In this document: positions 23,295-34,514 of the stretch, one piece after another | Numbering within the stretch: position 1 is the first letter of the stretch | How the letters are laid out: every line of letters begins with the position of its first letter | Assembly: GCA_963920525.1 (NCBI GenBank) | Contig: OY986438.1 | Span: forward strand, 188,495,888 to 188,559,887 | Length of the DNA stretch: 64,000 bases | Reading direction: 5' to 3' | From: Dichetophora obliterata | Taxonomy: Eukaryota; Arthropoda; Insecta; Diptera; Sciomyzidae | Notes under the pieces: generated by a model | Database searches by the model: none | What the model was told of the DNA's origin: nothing | The model's input: only the letters and a program-made list of their open reading frames with translations | Translations under genes and position numbers: made by a program

Positions 23295-23640
23295 AAAATT
23301 AAAGAAAATTGATAAAATTGTATGTATATTAAATTGAATAAAGGTATTTTTGATATTTTTTTTTAAATTTTCAAATATAGTTTAACATTGACCTTTATTA
23401 ATAAATAAAAGTAGTGGCTAAAAATAGCTAAGCTCTAAAAGAAAAAAGCTTGAAAAGGAAGCTAGGAGCTAATACACAATTGTCGAAAAAATAAGCTGAA
23501 TCTATCTAAATCTAGATGAATCTCACTGGCATCACTGATGGTGAGTGTGATAGTCTGCTTTACGAAATTCATAACTTAGCTCATTAATGTGTACACTGTA
23601 CAGGGCTACCACATTTTTATTATTAAATACTTTATAAATT
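23295..23640. other. Flank between LINE and hAT element
   Basis: AT-rich DNA with GGCTAAAAATAGCTAAGCTC near 23416, resembling 20690-20760 on the other side of the LINE. No gene. Confidence 0.45.
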
Positions 23641-24539
23641 AACAGCCGTATTCATAAAAATATTTTAAAACAGCTTTCAAACGTTTTTTAGTTAAAATGC
23701 TTTTTAAAGTTAAAATACTCTTTAAAAACGTTGTATTCATAAACGAGTTTTAAGAGTCTTATTGTTGAAGTGAGAATACTGCTTTAAAATAGGAACAGTT
23801 GTAATTTTCGTTTATGACTTTGATAAATAGAATGAAATTTGATAAAAAATTTAAAAAAGGAAAAAAAATAGGTTTGTGCACTTGATATATAGACAGACAT
23901 TTGTTTAAAATTTTGTTTACTTTTAAATAAAAAACAGTGTTGCCATATTTTTTTTTAACTTTAATTTTCAAAAAAATTGTGAAAAAGCTGGCACTCACAA
24001 AAAAAAAAATAACTAAAATATATATTTTTAAAATGTGTGCCTTAAAATTTTTATTATTGTATTCGAAATAAAGTATTTAAGTTAAATTAATAATTAAACA
24101 AAACAAAAACAATCGCATTTATAAACAAAAATCATTTAAATTATCAATTTATTAAAAAACTTTAAAATTTGTATAAATAAATATTGATATTTATTTGAAT
24201 GTAAATGTCATTACATATTTTTGCGATCATTGTAAATTACATACTATATAAAATAGTTTTACACATTAATAAATCACATTAACTTTAGTGGATTAATTTA
24301 AGTAATGTGGAGATAATTCGAAGTCTTTTCATTACAAAGAAAAGTTGTTTATGCTGATTTATCGATTCCTGAAGCACCAGCAAGCAAATGCAGAAAGCAT
24401 TTTTTCTCAAATCTGCAGTAATAAACCCAAAATCAGAAATAAATTTTATATTAAACTTTTGTGAAATTTTGCAATGAAAAGACTGTTTAAGAAAAATCGA
24501 ACAGTCACAAATTATGAAATGATGATGAAATCTGAAAAA

Positions 24540-24878
24540 TTAAATTATTTTTTATAAATATTTCAATCAAACTTCTTTATCATTTCTGATGATTGTTTGA
24601 AATTTGTGCAGTTCCAATCGTTTTTCCTTAAAATAATCTTTAGTTCAAAGAATCCCATACAAGGTGGGAATTTCTAATTTATTTCTGATTTTAGTTTTAT
24701 TAATATTAATTTGTAAAAAAATACGTTCTACATTTGCTGTTGCTGCAGGTATCGTTAAAACAACATAAACTGGTTTTTTAAGTTATGGAAAGACTTCGGA
24801 AGATCTCCACGTTTCTGATCAAAAATTGCTTTCCAAAAAGTTTCAATATTATTTTCATTCAGTAAATTCAAATCACTG
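24540..24878 (-). pseudogene. hAT-A transposase, C-terminal dimerisation region
   Basis: Minus-strand translation from the Transib junction gives SDLNLLNENNIETFWKAIFD and FHNLKNQF; after a frame change it reads TIPAATANVERIF, ININKTKIRNKLEIPTL and KDYFKEKRLELHKFQT. A small-residue P.(S/A)...VERIFS motif followed by NKTK.RN.L is the hAT C-terminal dimerisation block. Stops and frameshifts show that it is dead. Confidence 0.8.
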
Positions 24879-27793
24879 CACTATGGTCCAGATTTCAAAT
24901 TTTGAGGAATAAAATAGTTGGAGTTGAGATAACAATTTTGTTTTTTGCATAGGGTATTTATAAGTAAAAATAACGTGTCATAGAAAAAATGGGCGTGGTT
25001 CGCCCACTTCTTCGTATAAAAAAAAATAATTTAATAGTTGGAGTTGCGAGACTCGTTTTAATTTTTATAAGATATAACAAGAGACTGTGTGGTGAGGACC
25101 TATTAATCTGAAAAGAGAAATTATAATACTTATACACATGGCTGGCCTTGTTCGTGATATTAATAATTTACCATCAAAGTTATTCAATGTGTGGTCAGCC
25201 TCCAATTCAAAAGAATATGAAAACAATTCAATTTCCTCCTCATCAGAATCATAAGTTGCTTCACTTAGTGCTGCCTTTGATGTAGATGGTACGCAGTCAC
25301 TGGTGATATTAGGCATTTTTAAAAGAGCGATAACTTCACGTGGCAGCTGTAACTTATAGTTGTTTTTACACTGCCTCCGTAAGGTAGACAACAACGGATC
25401 AGAGGAGTCCATAGCTCTATTGAAAACATCAGCCATATTATGTAATCTAGAATCCTTTCTAGCATGAAAAATTCGATCTCTTTTATATATTTTATTTCGC
25501 GCTTCGGAAGCATTTTCACCTAAGGCTCCAAGAGGCAACACTGAAGCTTCTATAATTTGTGAAGAATGCACTAAAATTTTATGCAGGGTAGCTGACATTG
25601 GGTTCCATGGGTAAAGCTCAAAATACAAGTTAGCAGTTTCTGTACAATATTTATCGAACAGTTCTGAATTTACTTCATATTCACAAGAAATAGTTACTAA
25701 TATAATGTGCAAATGTTTCAGAAAGCTTACATCAACTTTAGTAATGGAAGCAAATGATTCGGAATTAAAAAATGCTCTCCTCGCAGTATTTCCGTCATTT
25801 GTATTACCGCTTCCATTTGCCTTTGGTTTGTCAACATGTAGACCTAGTTGTTCCCAGAAATTATTTTGAATTTCACGCTTCCTATCCTCAACATGCTGTT
25901 TGTCTTCTTTAGTTCTAACTTGCCACTTTTTCAAACCAAGTTTGTAGGAAAGGTGAAGCACAAATTCAAAGCAACGAATCCATGCATGTAATGGACTTAC
26001 ACCGTATTTTAAAGCATGTTGATTAGGCTGATAGGTTGCTGATTTCAAGTCCTTTATTGATAGAAAATTTTTGAGCCCAGCTCCGCATATTGAACAAACT
26101 TGTGTAGATTTTGTTTGTGTCAGCACATTTAACACCTTGCCATCAATCAGAGTCATGTTGAGGTTGTAACTTATGACAAAATTTGTACCATCTGGTAAGC
26201 TATATTGCAATGGTTTCAGATTCGATATTTCAAGATCTAAACGTCTTTTTTCACTTAAGATGTGATCCTTACTTTCCTTAGCAAATTCTATTTTAAGTGG
26301 CCTACAAAATCTCACTGATTGAGGAGCGTGATTAAACCAAATTATATGATTATGTGGCGCCATTAATTTTAGTGGGATGATCGATGTTACGAATAAGGAT
26401 TGATCGAAAGACTCTGGAGGTTTTTCGCAAAATTTTTGTTTGAACAAGCTATGTCCACTTGAACCGTCGAATCCATAACTTAATATAAAGGTAGCTTCAT
26501 TGATCCCTGCTAAATGAAATAAAATATCTTCTTGATGCAACAAGATTCTCTTTACCGTGTGGTCGACCAAGTTTTGTAATGGGACATATGCTGATGTTTC
26601 TGTTACTTTTATTCCATCTGGTCGACATTTCATTTTACACTCAAGCAATTTATTGTAAGTGAGGCATATATCACAGTTGCGTGACTTGCTAAGCTGCCGA
26701 ATATTGTTATACTGTTGCTTGCTTAAATCATTTTCTAAAAAAAATGCTAAAGCTTCTTCAGGTGACAATGGCAATGGGGCTCCTACATCTGAAGAAAGTA
26801 ATTTCCTAATTTTGGTTGGCCGAGATGGAGATGATCTTGCTTCTTTCAGTACATATCGAAGATAATTTTCATTCGCAGCTCTCGCCGAGATTGATGCTGC
26901 ATGGAGCAATAACGAAGTATTGTTTTGTTGTTGTGACGACACTTTAGAAGCAATTTTGATATGGAAGTTGTGGGCGCCCTTTTAATTTCAGTTGTTGTGG
27001 CAAAAATTCTGCCTCACACTCCAACCACTTCTTTTCACTTTGCTGTAACTTCGCGAAGCTGCGGCCACTTTTCTGCCATTTTTGATTAGCATAAGCACAA
27101 AAATTCTTAACTTTTGCTTTTATCTGTGTCATATCTTCTTCTTTACAAGTGCTGTTTTTAAATTTTGCAACAACCCAATCATATACAGCGCCAGCGTCTT
27201 TGTTCTCCATCCAAATATTAAAAATATCGCAATTTTTCAGCGTTATTGATCCTAAAAACAATCAAATTTGGTCTTTAGGCGCAAGTTGGCGCAGCTGAAA
27301 TTATATTCGCAAGAAACTACACAGTATGACCATCGACCACATATATTACTTTTCCACAATCCATGACAAGCACGCTACTTCTACTCCACAAAAGACAAAC
27401 ACAATTTGTAATTTTTTGTAAAAAAAGTAACTAACACAAATCACGAAATTATAAAAACAGCTTAACAAATAAAATACAATTTTTCACTTTTTCCGTATTA
27501 AAATACCTTTATTGTTACTATTCATAGCAAAGTTTTTACTTTTAGACAATTGGACACAAGAAGCACACGACTTTTGTTATTACTTATTGGCACAGCTGTT
27601 CATAATGAAATTGGCGCAAAACTTTGAGTCAACTTTCATAGCTCGTATAAAAAACGGTGTTGCCACCTGAGTATTTTTTTTTGGAATAATATTCTCTGAA
27701 GTTTTCTTAATAATCTTGCTTATTTATTTTTACAAAAACTTATAAAAAAATTTTCGACTTTATTCCGCAAAATCCGATTACTGGACCATAGTG
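24879..27793 (-). mobile_element. Transib transposon, near complete
   Basis: Both ends carry CACTATGGTCCAG (24879-24891, and inverted 27781-27793); the similarity extends to an ATTTTG.GGAATAAA block about 20 bp inside. CACTATG fits the CACWATG terminal heptamer of Transib, the family related to the V(D)J signal heptamer. The flanks CACTG (24874-24878) and CATTG (27794-27798) agree at four of five positions, the 5-bp duplication expected. It carries a RAG1-like transposase and sits inside hAT element A. Confidence 0.9.
25065..27261 (-). pseudogene. Transib (RAG1-like) transposase with one frameshift
   Basis: The upstream frame (26944-27261) is the N-terminal domain, ending GRPQLP; the main frame (25065-26942, 625 codons) follows after a shift near 26960. 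Landmarks against RAG1: SYGFDGSSGHSLFKQKF with the first catalytic Asp (RAG1 D600 region), VCSICGAG zinc pair, YGVSPLHAWIRCFEFVLHLS, an HKILVH block, and GENASEARNKIYKRDR then HARK and FNRAMDSSDPLL around the catalytic Glu (RAG1 E962 region). At the D708 position the text reads LHAWIR, with no Asp; I cannot say whether that is normal for this branch. Total length about 720 residues, as expected for Transib. There are no other stops. Confidence 0.88.
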
Positions 27794-28026
27794 CATTGTA
27801 GAAAATCATTCCTAAAATCAAAATTTTGTAATAAACATTTGCAGAGCTCAACATAAAATTTTAAACAATGTTCTCTAAAATTTATTTCATCTGATTCGAA
27901 TAATTTATGCGTAGAACTTAAAGCCGAATATACCTCGGCTCCTAAATAAATGTCTTTAGGATTTTTTAAAAACTCGGAATAAATAAATTTTTGAAAGGGC
28001 GTGAAAAGTAGTAGTAGCAGCTTCAA
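27794..28026 (-). pseudogene. hAT-A transposase, part upstream of the Transib insertion
   Basis: An 82-codon frame whose residues INFREHCLKFYVELCKCLLQ and NFDFRNDFLQC resemble the helical insertion domain of hAT transposases. At DFLQC it runs into the Transib terminus (CACTATGG read through as TMVQ) and the protein resumes at 24878 on the far side. Upstream of 28026 I cannot see the catalytic or BED parts. Confidence 0.65.
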
Positions 28027-28804
28027 ATGTTACTTATATTTTTTAGTAACATACAACTTATTTTATTTATTATATTTAATTCATTAAACTAGTTAGCATT
28101 GTTTTAATCGTAAAAACTTGAAAAACTGGCTAAAATAAAAAAAACTGTATTATTTAGGCAAAAACTGGAAGACTGTCTACCCTCTCAAAAAAATGACAAA
28201 AAAATTGTATCTGCCCATATGGTAACACAGATCCCAAAACAAAATTATTTTCATTTATTTATTTGTTTGTTGACATTTTAGTTAGTCACAAAATGAGAAG
28301 ATTGTTCTTAATTGAGAGCATTCAAATTTAAAATAGCTTTGTAGGAGGTTTACACAAGGTTTGTTCTTATTTTAAAATTCTCTCTTTTGTGAAGCTGTTA
28401 CAAAAGATTTTTTTCGTTATTGAACGTTTATGAATAACGTTTTTAGGCATGTGTCTTACAAAGGGTTTACAAAAGGTTTGTAACTATTTATGAATACGGC
28501 TGTAAATCTTTTAAAAGCTCTAAAAATACCTTATAACCAGAGCAGACCGAAACAGCACGAAAAAAAGTCGTTTTCAGCACAGCAAATAAGCGCTAAAAAA
28601 TGACGAAACAGCACAATAATAAGCACTAAAAACTCTTTAATTAAAACAAATATTTTTAAACAAAAAAAGTTTATAATCATATTCCTTTTTTAATATAAAA
28701 AACAGAGAATAAACACTCTAAAACATAAATTCAATTCAATTCAATTCAGGTATATTTTAATGTAAACACTAACATAAAATATATCAAAAAATCAGTTCAG
28801 TATA

Positions 28805-29049
28805 CTGCCGTCCTAAGAAAGAAAGCCGTCCCAAACGCCACAATTCCAAGATTGAGATAGGGGCAGATTGGGAAAGTGAATGAGTTTCTGTTTTTGTGTT
28901 AAGTTAAGAATTCCCAGTTTCAACTGCAAATGACTGAAAAACGTTAAGTTAAATGGTCACATCTACCACTTCTAGTGTAAAAAACAGTAAAAGCTGAATA
29001 TCTCAAAACTACTGAAATGGAAATATGACATTCTTTCTTAGGACGACAG
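28805..29049. mobile_element. 245-bp TA-flanked MITE (Tc1/mariner type) inside hAT-B
   Basis: Ends CTGCCGTCCTAAGAAAGAA and (inverted) CTGTCGTCCTAAGAAAGAA differ at one base, with TA immediately outside both (28803-28804 and 29050-29051). TA duplication is the Tc1/mariner mark. No coding sequence. Confidence 0.75.
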
Positions 29050-29059
29050 TACAGTCATT

Positions 29060-29914
29060 GTATGGAATATATTATTAGGTGCTGCTTAAATTTATTTTAA
29101 AAATAAATGAACGGCGCTTTTGATTTAGCAATTGCGTAAATTTCGAAAATGATCGCTCAGCATCCGACGATGCTACCGGACAGTATTTAAAAAGAACAAG
29201 TTCTTTCGATGAATATAAATCAAGAAACTTATTTCCTGAATCAATACCTTTATGAATAACTTTGTATATATCTAAAATTATGGGATATCCTTTGTTACTC
29301 TGAAGTATATTTTTATTTTAGGAAAAACTCTACGCGATCCAAGGAGGATTAAGTCTTGCGTGTTTTCTTTACAATGCCAATACTTTCATTAAACCCAAGT
29401 ACTTGGGTTTTCAGTTTTTCAATTGAACGAACGATTAAGGAAAACTGGCATTTAATGAATGCGAGCTCAGATTTTAAACTGTTGGATTGAAACAGTTCTT
29501 TCGCCACGCAGATTGCATCAGAATTTTCGTCACTGAATTGTTCACTTGAGTGGGTCACCTTACAAGAAATTAATGGCAAAGCTAGTAGTATATTTTTTTG
29601 GCCTTTACTCACTTTTTTAAAATAAATATTTGCTTCCAAAAATGCAGCACAAAGATCCATAGGAAACATAGAACTCGACTTTTCCTGATACTGGGAAAGT
29701 GGTGTTTGCTTTGAGTACTTGCCTCACGTTCTGACGCCACGGTCTTATGTTTTTGGGAATTCGGGTGTTGCTCGACATTATTAAGCCTTTTTGTCGACAG
29801 TTGCGTATTGCAAAACACACAAAACAAAACAGAGTCATCGCTGCTAAAAATGCCCGGATGCAGTCGATTTATACGGGTGATAAATTCTTTATTTGGTTTT
29901 TTCACTTTCGGCAT
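29060..29914 (-). pseudogene. hAT-B transposase, CGGBP1/BED-like type, internally deleted
   Basis: The N-terminus reads FCVFCNTQLSTKRLNNVEQH followed by SQKH, a C2H2-like BED finger. After a frameshift near 29680 the frame continues as DLCAAFLEANIYFKKVS (29349-29669), the helical segment that follows the finger in CGGBP1-like hAT proteins (from memory). The catalytic centre is missing. The C-terminal block VASSDAERSFSKF and QKRRSFIF lies at about 29100-29180. These ends of one protein show an internally deleted, inactive copy. Confidence 0.75.
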
Positions 29915-30507
29915 ACTTTTTTCATTTTAGAGTAGTCGCACGCACTATTCAATTTCCAATTCGCAAAAATTTTGTATCTAAATACTGCTTGTGACTGCTT
30001 TTTAGCACAATTATTTTTTATAAGTTGCCAAATAATTAACGGCAGCTAATACTTAAACGATAATAAGGAGGTGTTCAAAATATTTCGCTTTTGATGTTTG
30101 GATATGTTTAATTTTGTACATGAAAAGGAGTTGCCGCTATACCAAAAAATTATGTAAAACAGAGTTGCCTGTTTGCAAAAAAAAAAAAAAAAAAATAAAA
30201 AAAATATTGGACTGGTAAAGTAAAGCGAAAATGTTGAAAATAAGTACTTATAAGCAAAATAAGCCGAAATAAGCACAAACACCCTGAATAAGCAAAATGC
30301 TGGGAAAACAAGCAAGAAGCATTTAAACTCGCTCTGCTTATAACTGACAGCTAGTGTGTAAAATCAAATTGAGTTTAATAATATTGTGGTTTTAAAAAAG
30401 CTTTTAATGCAATGTGGAGACACGGCACATTATTTATCCCAAGCTGATATCAAAATTTCGACTCCTCAAACGTCAGTATATTTTGAACTGTTCAAATCTT
30501 GAGATTA

Positions 30508-31180
30508 AAGGCGTAAACATAATAGGCTCGATCTGGCTGTAGCTAATGTCAAAAATCAACGAAAAGCTAGATATAGTTCTGCCAAATACTCAATTTGACC
30601 GAAATGACATGATCGAGCTCGTCTTTAAGGGCCAGTTTTTCAGTACGAGTTTAAGGTCTAGTCAAATTGAGCAGACATTAGCTTACCAAAATTGGACGTT
30701 TTAACTTTGTTTAGGCAAAAAAGGAAACACACTATTTGGTAATTTAAGTCAATTGAACTTCAACGAATGGTAAAATATCTAGTTAAACCGAGTTTTAACG
30801 TCCAATTTTGGTGAGTAAAGCTAGGTTTAATTTGATTAGAGTTTAAACTCGTACTAAAAACTGGCCCTAAGTCATTAAAAAAAAATTCACCAATTTGTTT
30901 ATTAATTAGTTTTGCTTGGTTTGTTCAGTTAAATTTGTGATAACAGGAATGAATCGCGAAAATAAGTAGATGTTAATTTTATTTAAATTCGTTTGAAAGA
31001 AAAAACAGCTGATTCCTACGGAACATTAGATTTTAATTGCTTTTGCTGCAGCCAGATCAAGTTAACGAGACTTGACGAAAAAGCTGGCTTGAGCAATTAA
31101 GCGTTGTACGCATTATTTTTATGTAGTTGTATAAAATTTGACATTAGCTGCAGCCAGCTCGAGCATATTATGTTTCGGCC
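30508..31180. mobile_element. TTA-flanked MITE with ~40-bp ends, hosting another MITE
   Basis: Left arm AAACATAATAGGCTCGATCT then GGCTGTAGCTAATGTCAAA; right arm inverted reads AAACATAATATGCTCGAGCT then GGCTGCAGCTAATGTCAAA (four differences). TTA lies outside each end (30505-30507 and 31181-31183). The interior is interrupted by the 239-bp MITE at 30629-30867. Likely PIF/Harbinger-like from the 3-bp flank. Confidence 0.7.
30629..30867. mobile_element. 239-bp GGGCC MITE, PIF/Harbinger-like, TAA duplication
   Basis: Left GGGCCAGTTTTTCAGTACGA, then GTTTAA; right inverted GGGCCAGTTTTTAGTACGAG, then TTTAAA. TAA flanks both ends (30626-30628, 30868-30870). Arms continue inward (AATTGGACGTT against AACGTCCAATT), so nearly the whole element can fold into a hairpin. 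Confidence 0.8.
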
Positions 31181-31184
31181 TTAA

Positions 31185-31800
31185 GATAGTGTTTCGAGGC
31201 AAGGAAAACAATTAAAATTATATTCTCCAAGTTAGCGGCCCAAAAAAACAAATTCTTGACTGAACGCTTTAATTTAATTGCTAATTTCATAAATTTAATT
31301 TTTTTACATTAAAGTCAAATTTAAAGAAGAAGTTTTCAATAATTTTAAATCGTTATATTTTAAATAATAGTATAATATTATGTTTGATAGAAGAAGTATT
31401 AATATATTGAATTAAAAATAAATCATTTGTATTCTTAAAAAAAGAAGCGCCTACATTGCGAAAGTTATAATTGTGCTCAGAGCCGCCTAAAATCAATGTT
31501 GCATCCTCAGTGACATAAAAACCGGGCGTTTTATAAGTGTAATCGTAAATACTGTGCAAATTATTCAGTTACTGTATCGAGTATGTATTTTGTCATAAAA
31601 AACAACAAATTCTAGTAATATTTTGACTGTTAAAATTTTAAGAAAGAAATATTTATTTGGATTTTTATTATTTTACGCAAAAATAAGACTTAAACTTTGC
31701 CTGATATTCTGCCATGTAAAAAAACAATTAAATACATAATTTCTTCTCTTGAGTCCGTTTTATTTAATATATTATTAACTAGGTTCCATTATTTTCTTAC
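31185..31800. other. Unassigned non-coding DNA
   Basis: AT-rich; the 68-codon frame at 31353-31559 has no family I recognise. No repeat structure seen. Confidence 0.4.
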
Positions 31801-31804
31801 ATTT

Positions 31805-32060
31805 CCCTTGATCAGCCTTAATTCATTAGTATGAAAATTGTCTTTAGCCTGAACAGTTTTCTTCAGATTTTCTTTGCACAAAGCTTTATGCATAGATTTA
31901 ATTTCAACACTATTTAATTTTTTAGTTACTTTTTTAAAAGTTTATTTTTGTTTTTCATTTTCTTGGAGTAAATCAAATGTCATCCATGGCTTCACTATTG
32001 TACTACTTAAGTAATTTCTTGCATTAATTCTAGTACACAGATTTAAATGTTCTGTTAATA
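31805..32060 (-). pseudogene. Possible LINE ORF2 linker remnant
   Basis: Minus-strand translation contains STIVKPWMTFDLLQENEKQK, a stop, then KLNSVEIKSMHKALCKENLK. A KPW(M/L)T..LL. motif followed by basic residues is typical of the linker between endonuclease and RT in CR1/Jockey-group LINEs (compare LTEPWLDNNL in the LINE at 21-23 kb). No RT core survives nearby, so the call is tentative. Confidence 0.35.
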
Positions 32061-32064
32061 TTTC

Positions 32065-32610
32065 CATGAAAAATATTCCAAAATTCGAAATGCAACCTAT
32101 TATTTAGAGCCTTGAAATCAGTTTTTTTCAAAATTTTCTCTATCTGTAATTTTTTTTTTCACTCGGAACTATAATATTCTCAAATCGGTAAAAATTCGGT
32201 CGGTGATGAAAAAAAACACAAATCGAGAAGAAACTTTGCGAAATCGAGTTAAATGGCAAGCAGCTGTCTATTTGCATTTATTTTATTTTATGAGCACTAA
32301 AATTTTATAATAACAAGGTGATGGTCTTGTTATTAAAAAGTGAGTATTTGATAATTTACATGTGTTATAATGTTTGCGGAAATAATCAAATATTATGAAT
32401 GTAAATAATTTAACAATAAGTGATGTGTAATATGAACTTAGCAAATATTTGCAACCGGGTTCTTTTGCATTGCTCTAACAAATATTTTGTTTTTTAATTT
32501 TCCTCTTTTATGTAGACGGGCATTTTTTTAAATCGCATTACCTTGAAAGTTAAAACGTTTTAAAACAAAAACAGTATTATATTCAGAGTATTACATTAAA
32601 AAAATGTAAC
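32065..32610. other. Unassigned non-coding DNA
   Basis: No gene, array or inverted repeat that I can support. Confidence 0.4.
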
Positions 32611-32616
32611 TTAATC

Positions 32617-32803
32617 GAAAGTACCCGTTTTAGAATATTACTGCATTATTCTGTATTACGAAGAAGCACGCCAACGATGAGAAAGACACGAGAAGCAATA
32701 CTTTCTTCCATACAAAATTGTATTGCTTCTCGTGTCTTTCTCATCGTTGGTGTGCTTGTTCGTGATACAGAATAATGCACTTAATTGCAAGTACTTGATC
32801 TTT
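32617..32803. repeat. Long near-perfect hairpin
   Basis: Arms 32643-32700 and 32721-32778 are reverse complements with only a few mismatches over 58 bp (core GACACGAGAAGCAATA / TATTGCTTCTCGTGTC), with a 20-bp loop. A weaker pairing (AAGTAC.CG / GCAAGTACTT) extends outward to about 32617 and 32803. RNA from either strand would form a long stem. It may be a very short foldback or MITE remnant, or a small-RNA precursor. Confidence 0.75.
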
Positions 32804-32809
32804 AATAGA

Positions 32810-33660
32810 TACACAACATTACTCTCATTTATACAGATCTGTAGAATTCTCACTTGCCGCAGAGTGAGTGAGAAAAACATGAAGTTTTATCGATTCACTT
32901 TTCTTACACAAACATTTTTTTTAAAGATTCTATTGAAGTGAAATCGGAACATGTGACAACTTATCGATTTGGAACAAACGAATAGAACAGAAATCGATTC
33001 AGATTATTACACAAACATTGTAGGTGAGAATTACGTCAGAGTGACGTCAAATCGGTAACATGGATCGGTAACTGGGATCGTTACGAGTTACAAGAACGAG
33101 CTACAGGGCATTAGAAGCAGCTGAAAATAGATGACATGTCATCGAAATCCAAGTCCTGGTCATTACCTTTCTTATTAAGCGTAGTTTTGTTGAAAAATAA
33201 AAAAAAGCAGCAAAATTTGGAGGCCTATTGCGAGGGCCTGCAATTTTTTCAGATTTGGATTTAGGAGGCCAACATCCATATAATCCTCAAAAAAAAAAAA
33301 AATAAAAAATTAAAAATTAGAGTTGTCGCTATTTTTTAAATGTTCCCAATTTATTTTCAAGCTTTTTGCACAAATTTTCCAAATTTATACCAAACGCTCC
33401 ACTGTGCCCCGTGCATTATTGGTTTTGTACTTCATAAATATTATTAATACTAATATTTTTTTTTGTATGTGGGTACTCTCTTGAAAATTGTATTAAAACA
33501 TATTTAACTTAAAACGATTTAATGTCAGAGTGATGATGAGGAGGTTGAAATGTCATGGTTATGCCTTTTTACAGTGGCAAGTAGAAATAAGTTCACATTG
33601 AAGTCAGAAATAATGATTTAGATATATTTTCCTTGAAGTTTATGGGTTTGAAACGAAAAG
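32810..33660. other. Unassigned non-coding DNA
   Basis: No reading frame with recognisable content. The frames at 32656-32941 are read-throughs of the hairpin. Confidence 0.45.
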
Positions 33661-33667
33661 TTGTTTC

Positions 33668-34513
33668 ATTACACGGAGAAAACTGTTTGCTAAATTTGTA
33701 TTGTGGTTAAGCAAAACTTGTGCTTGATTTCCATTTCAAAATTATGCTAAATTTCAGGAAAAATTAATCAAAATTTGCTATTCCAGTTTATAAAAACTAA
33801 GCAAATACTTAAATACAAGCTAATTTATTATAAACTGCAAAAGAAAAGTTCTACTTAAAATTAAGTTACTATAAATTGAATTTTTATTTATAAAAGCTTA
33901 GTTATTACAAATTGAATAGAAAATTTTGATTAGTTTTTGCTGAAATCTAGCATATTTTTGAAGTGAAATAATTATTAGCATTAAATTAAATTGAAAAATT
34001 ACCACCATCTGTAGATTTGAACCTCGGCCCCGTGAGTGTAAATCCATTCGACCACCGCAGTTGTTAACCAATCGTCGCCTAATTTTTTTCAATAAGAACA
34101 AACGTGTGTTTGTGTATAAAAAAATTGCTATGTGAGATTATAATAACTTAGCAAATATTTGCATGAGTTTAGTAAAAAATTGCTCTTTGAGCTAATAATA
34201 ACTTAGCAAATAATTGCTTGAATTAAGTAGAAATTTGCTTTAGCAGTTTATAATAACTTAGCAAAATTTTGCTTGAATTTAATCAAAATTTAGATTTTTT
34301 TCTAAATACATGAGGGTCGATTTCAATTTAGCAATCTTTTTTTAAAATCACATAGTGATTGAGCAAAGTTTTGCTAATAACTTAAAAGATGAAAAAAAAC
34401 GAAGGTAATTAAATAAATTCAATTTTTTTTTTTTAAATTTCAACCTTATACCTTTGAATAATAAAGTTCAGGTTTTCAAGGAAAAAAAAGTTGTTCCTAT
34501 TTTTTGTGTAATT
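33668..34513. mobile_element. TIR-like element with AGCAAA tandem units and a tRNA-like core
   Basis: ATTACACGGAGAAAAC on the left and (inverted) AATTACACAAAAAATAGG on the right form weak inverted ends. Inside, AACTTAGCAAATATTTGC-like units recur with a period of about 60 bp (near 34147, 34202, 34257), and a partial opposite-strand set lies on the left (GCTAAATTT, AAGCAAATAC). The tRNA-like segment 34000-34083 lies between them. The plan resembles the elements at 35.1 and 46.2 kb. Confidence 0.45.
34000..34083 (-). repeat. tRNA-like segment
   Basis: On the minus strand CGATTGGTTAACAACTGCGG (A-box-like) is followed about 50 bp later by GAGGTTCAAATC (B-box-like, 34014-34025). The spacing suits a tRNA or the head of a SINE, but I cannot draw a full acceptor stem, so a functional tRNA is unlikely. 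Confidence 0.4.
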
Positions 34514-34514
34514 A

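Larger units (their letters stand above)
23643..28502 (-). mobile_element. hAT element A, split by a Transib insertion
   Basis: Matching ends CAGCCGTATTCATAAA at 23643-23658 and, inverted, 28487-28502. CAG-starting ends suit hAT transposons. The flanks are TAAATTAA and TAAATCTT, sharing five of eight bases, so the 8-bp target duplication is decayed. The coding remnants are on the minus strand on either side of the Transib at 24879-27793. Removing that insertion leaves about 1.9 kb with an internally deleted transposase. Confidence 0.75.
28538..30336 (-). mobile_element. hAT element B with perfect 8-bp target duplication
   Basis: The ends are CAGAGCAGACC (28538) and, inverted, CAGAGCGAGTT (30336); only the outer seven bases match exactly, as in some hATs. 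CTTATAAC stands on both sides (28530-28537 and 30337-30344), a perfect 8-bp duplication. Inside lies a decayed minus-strand transposase and a TA-flanked MITE (28805-29049). It starts only 36 bp from the end of hAT element A. Confidence 0.85.

Noticed and set aside
24879..27793. Reading the RAG1-like protein as a host RAG1 gene
   Set aside because: Transposon ends with a near-matching 5-bp flank surround it, and it sits inside another transposon.
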